Below are positions 62,975 to 64,000 of a DNA stretch of 64,000 nt, piece after piece. The notes beneath the pieces were generated by a model. The model had not been told where the DNA came from. It worked only from the letters and a program-made list of their open reading frames with translations, and ran no database searches. Within the stretch, counting starts at the first letter, position 1; the number at the start of each line of letters is the position of its first letter. This DNA is from Juglans regia (lineage: Eukaryota > Streptophyta > Magnoliopsida > Fagales > Juglandaceae), in NCBI RefSeq assembly GCF_001411555.2, contig NC_049904.1:31509370-31573369 (forward strand). The letters are read 5' to 3'. A program made the position numbers and the translations under genes.

Positions 62975-64000
62975 TTTGCTGTAGAGAGCTGAGGGGGGTG
63001 AGCCAGGTTGGTATTGAATCTGATGTAGTCCACCATTTTATCCTGCGCGTTCTCATCCGATGAACGAGTCATGCGACTTCGGGCTCCCAGCAAGCTGTCA
63101 TTACGAAATTGCCATCTTTTGTTCTGACTTGGTCCATATTTCGTCCTGATTTATTTTGTATGCATTATTATTCTCACTTTTCCATTCACATGTAATATTT
63201 TTCATTGATTAATAATTTTGTTCAAAAACAATTGCCCTAAATATAAAAGAAGTGAAATAAACATGTAATATGTAATATTTTTATTATATATATATATAAT
63301 TATGTTACATACTGTCGTTCTTACATATTTATTATATATTTTATTGATGTGATTAGTCGAAATAATTATTTTATATTAAAAAAATAATGTAACCAATCAT
63401 ATTAATAGAGTGCACAATAAATATATAAAAATGACTGAACATAAAATTTTTTATATTTATATTTATTGTTTTTTTTATGAAATTTATAAGTCTTTCTAAT
63501 TGATACAGAAAAATATTGTTGATGGAAATGTATGTCACATCAGCACAAGAAAATAAAAAGTGGTTTGGATTTATAGATGAATTGAGATGGGTTGAGATGG
63601 TTTGTGAATAGTAAAATAAAAGTTGAATTATTTATTATATTTTATGTGAAAATTTTGGAAAGTTATTTTGAAATTTGAAAAAGTTGAATTGTTTATTCTA
63701 TTTTATATGAGAATTTGAAAAAGTTGTAATGATGAGATGAGTTGAAATAGATTGGGATGAGTTACAAATACAAACGAGAACTAAAAGGTAAAATAAAGTT
63801 GGAAATATAACATGACTTTCAATTACGTAGCTAAATTTGAGAAGCAATAAATTTTTTTTTTAGACGACGACTCGTATTAATAAATTAATAATATTAAATC
63901 ATTTTGACCAAAAACTGACAATAAAATTATATAAGACTCGCGTTACTACGAGTCTCCAAATTAATTTGAATATGTAATTGATTAGAATATTAACCCACGT
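62975..64000. other. Upstream region of the penta-EF-hand gene and AT-rich DNA
   Basis: The first 150 bp hold the 5' UTR and promoter of the CML gene. Beyond about 63150 the sequence is AT-rich, with a (TA) run near 63286-63299 and one short repeat (63560-63780). No gene is visible to the window end. Confidence 0.5.
63560..63780. repeat. MITE-like element, GAGATGAG family (copy 7)
   Basis: It starts GTTTGGATTTATAGATGAAT, contains TTGAATTATTTATTATATTT and the tandem-like TTTGAAAAAGTTGAATTGTT, and ends GATGAGTTACAAATACAAAC. It is the best-preserved long copy of the family in this window. Confidence 0.75.

Noticed and set aside
62538..63093. Large overlapping ORFs on both strands at the CML locus
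   Set aside because: Shadow frames of the GC-rich, repetitive Gly/Pro/Tyr-coding first exon.

Overview
The window is nuclear DNA from a flowering plant, almost certainly a woody eudicot. The evidence is spliced genes with GT-AG introns, AT-rich intergenic DNA, plant-specific families (cytokinin dehydrogenase, FAX-type plastid fatty acid exporter, plant alpha carbonic anhydrase, CML49/50-type penta-EF-hand protein), and many plant transposons. The repeated GTTTGGAT...GAGATGAG short elements remind me of Fagales/Juglandaceae genomes, but that is an impression I could not test. No bacterial, organellar or CRISPR-like feature is visible.

Eight host genes can be rebuilt exon by exon with consistent reading phase. 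They are: a GH17 beta-1,3-glucanase (495-1725, minus); a FAX1-like plastid fatty acid export protein (9168-12861, plus); a cytokinin dehydrogenase (17949-20133, plus); a conserved protein of unknown function with a 38-nt microexon (20600-24616, minus); a large TPR plus DnaJ co-chaperone with an FG-motif N-terminal region (35172-48774, plus); eIF3e (49668-53647, minus); a secreted alpha carbonic anhydrase (56180-59370, plus); and a Pro/Gly-rich penta-EF-hand protein (59794-62974, minus). Three neighbouring pairs converge (20.1-20.6, 48.8-49.7 and 59.4-59.8 kb). The genes do not form a pathway; this is ordinary gene-island euchromatin.

Mobile DNA fills much of the rest and is unusually legible, because most insertions still carry target-site duplications (TSDs). 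There is a gag-deleted Copia element (3108-6784, TSD ACAAA). A 5'-truncated LINE lies in FAX1 intron 2 (13-bp TSD). A non-autonomous Mutator-like element lies at 14718-15640 (9-bp TSD). Two LINE tails in opposite orientation lie in one intron of the unknown gene (16- and 17-bp TSDs). A complete hAT element lies at 28151-32694 (8-bp TSD) with an uninterrupted transposase ORF and a 52-bp minisatellite in its leader. A nearly full-length LINE (38429-43845, 15-bp TSD) sits antisense in intron 2 of the TPR-DnaJ gene. A hAT-like non-autonomous element lies about 180 bp upstream of the eIF3e start codon. A short MITE-like family recurs at least seven times.

The items most worth a second look are the intact hAT element with its minisatellite and palindromes, the FxFG-rich DnaJ protein, the ATGA ORF1/ORF2 overlap in the LINE, and the microexons. 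I saw no convincing wholly new biological system.
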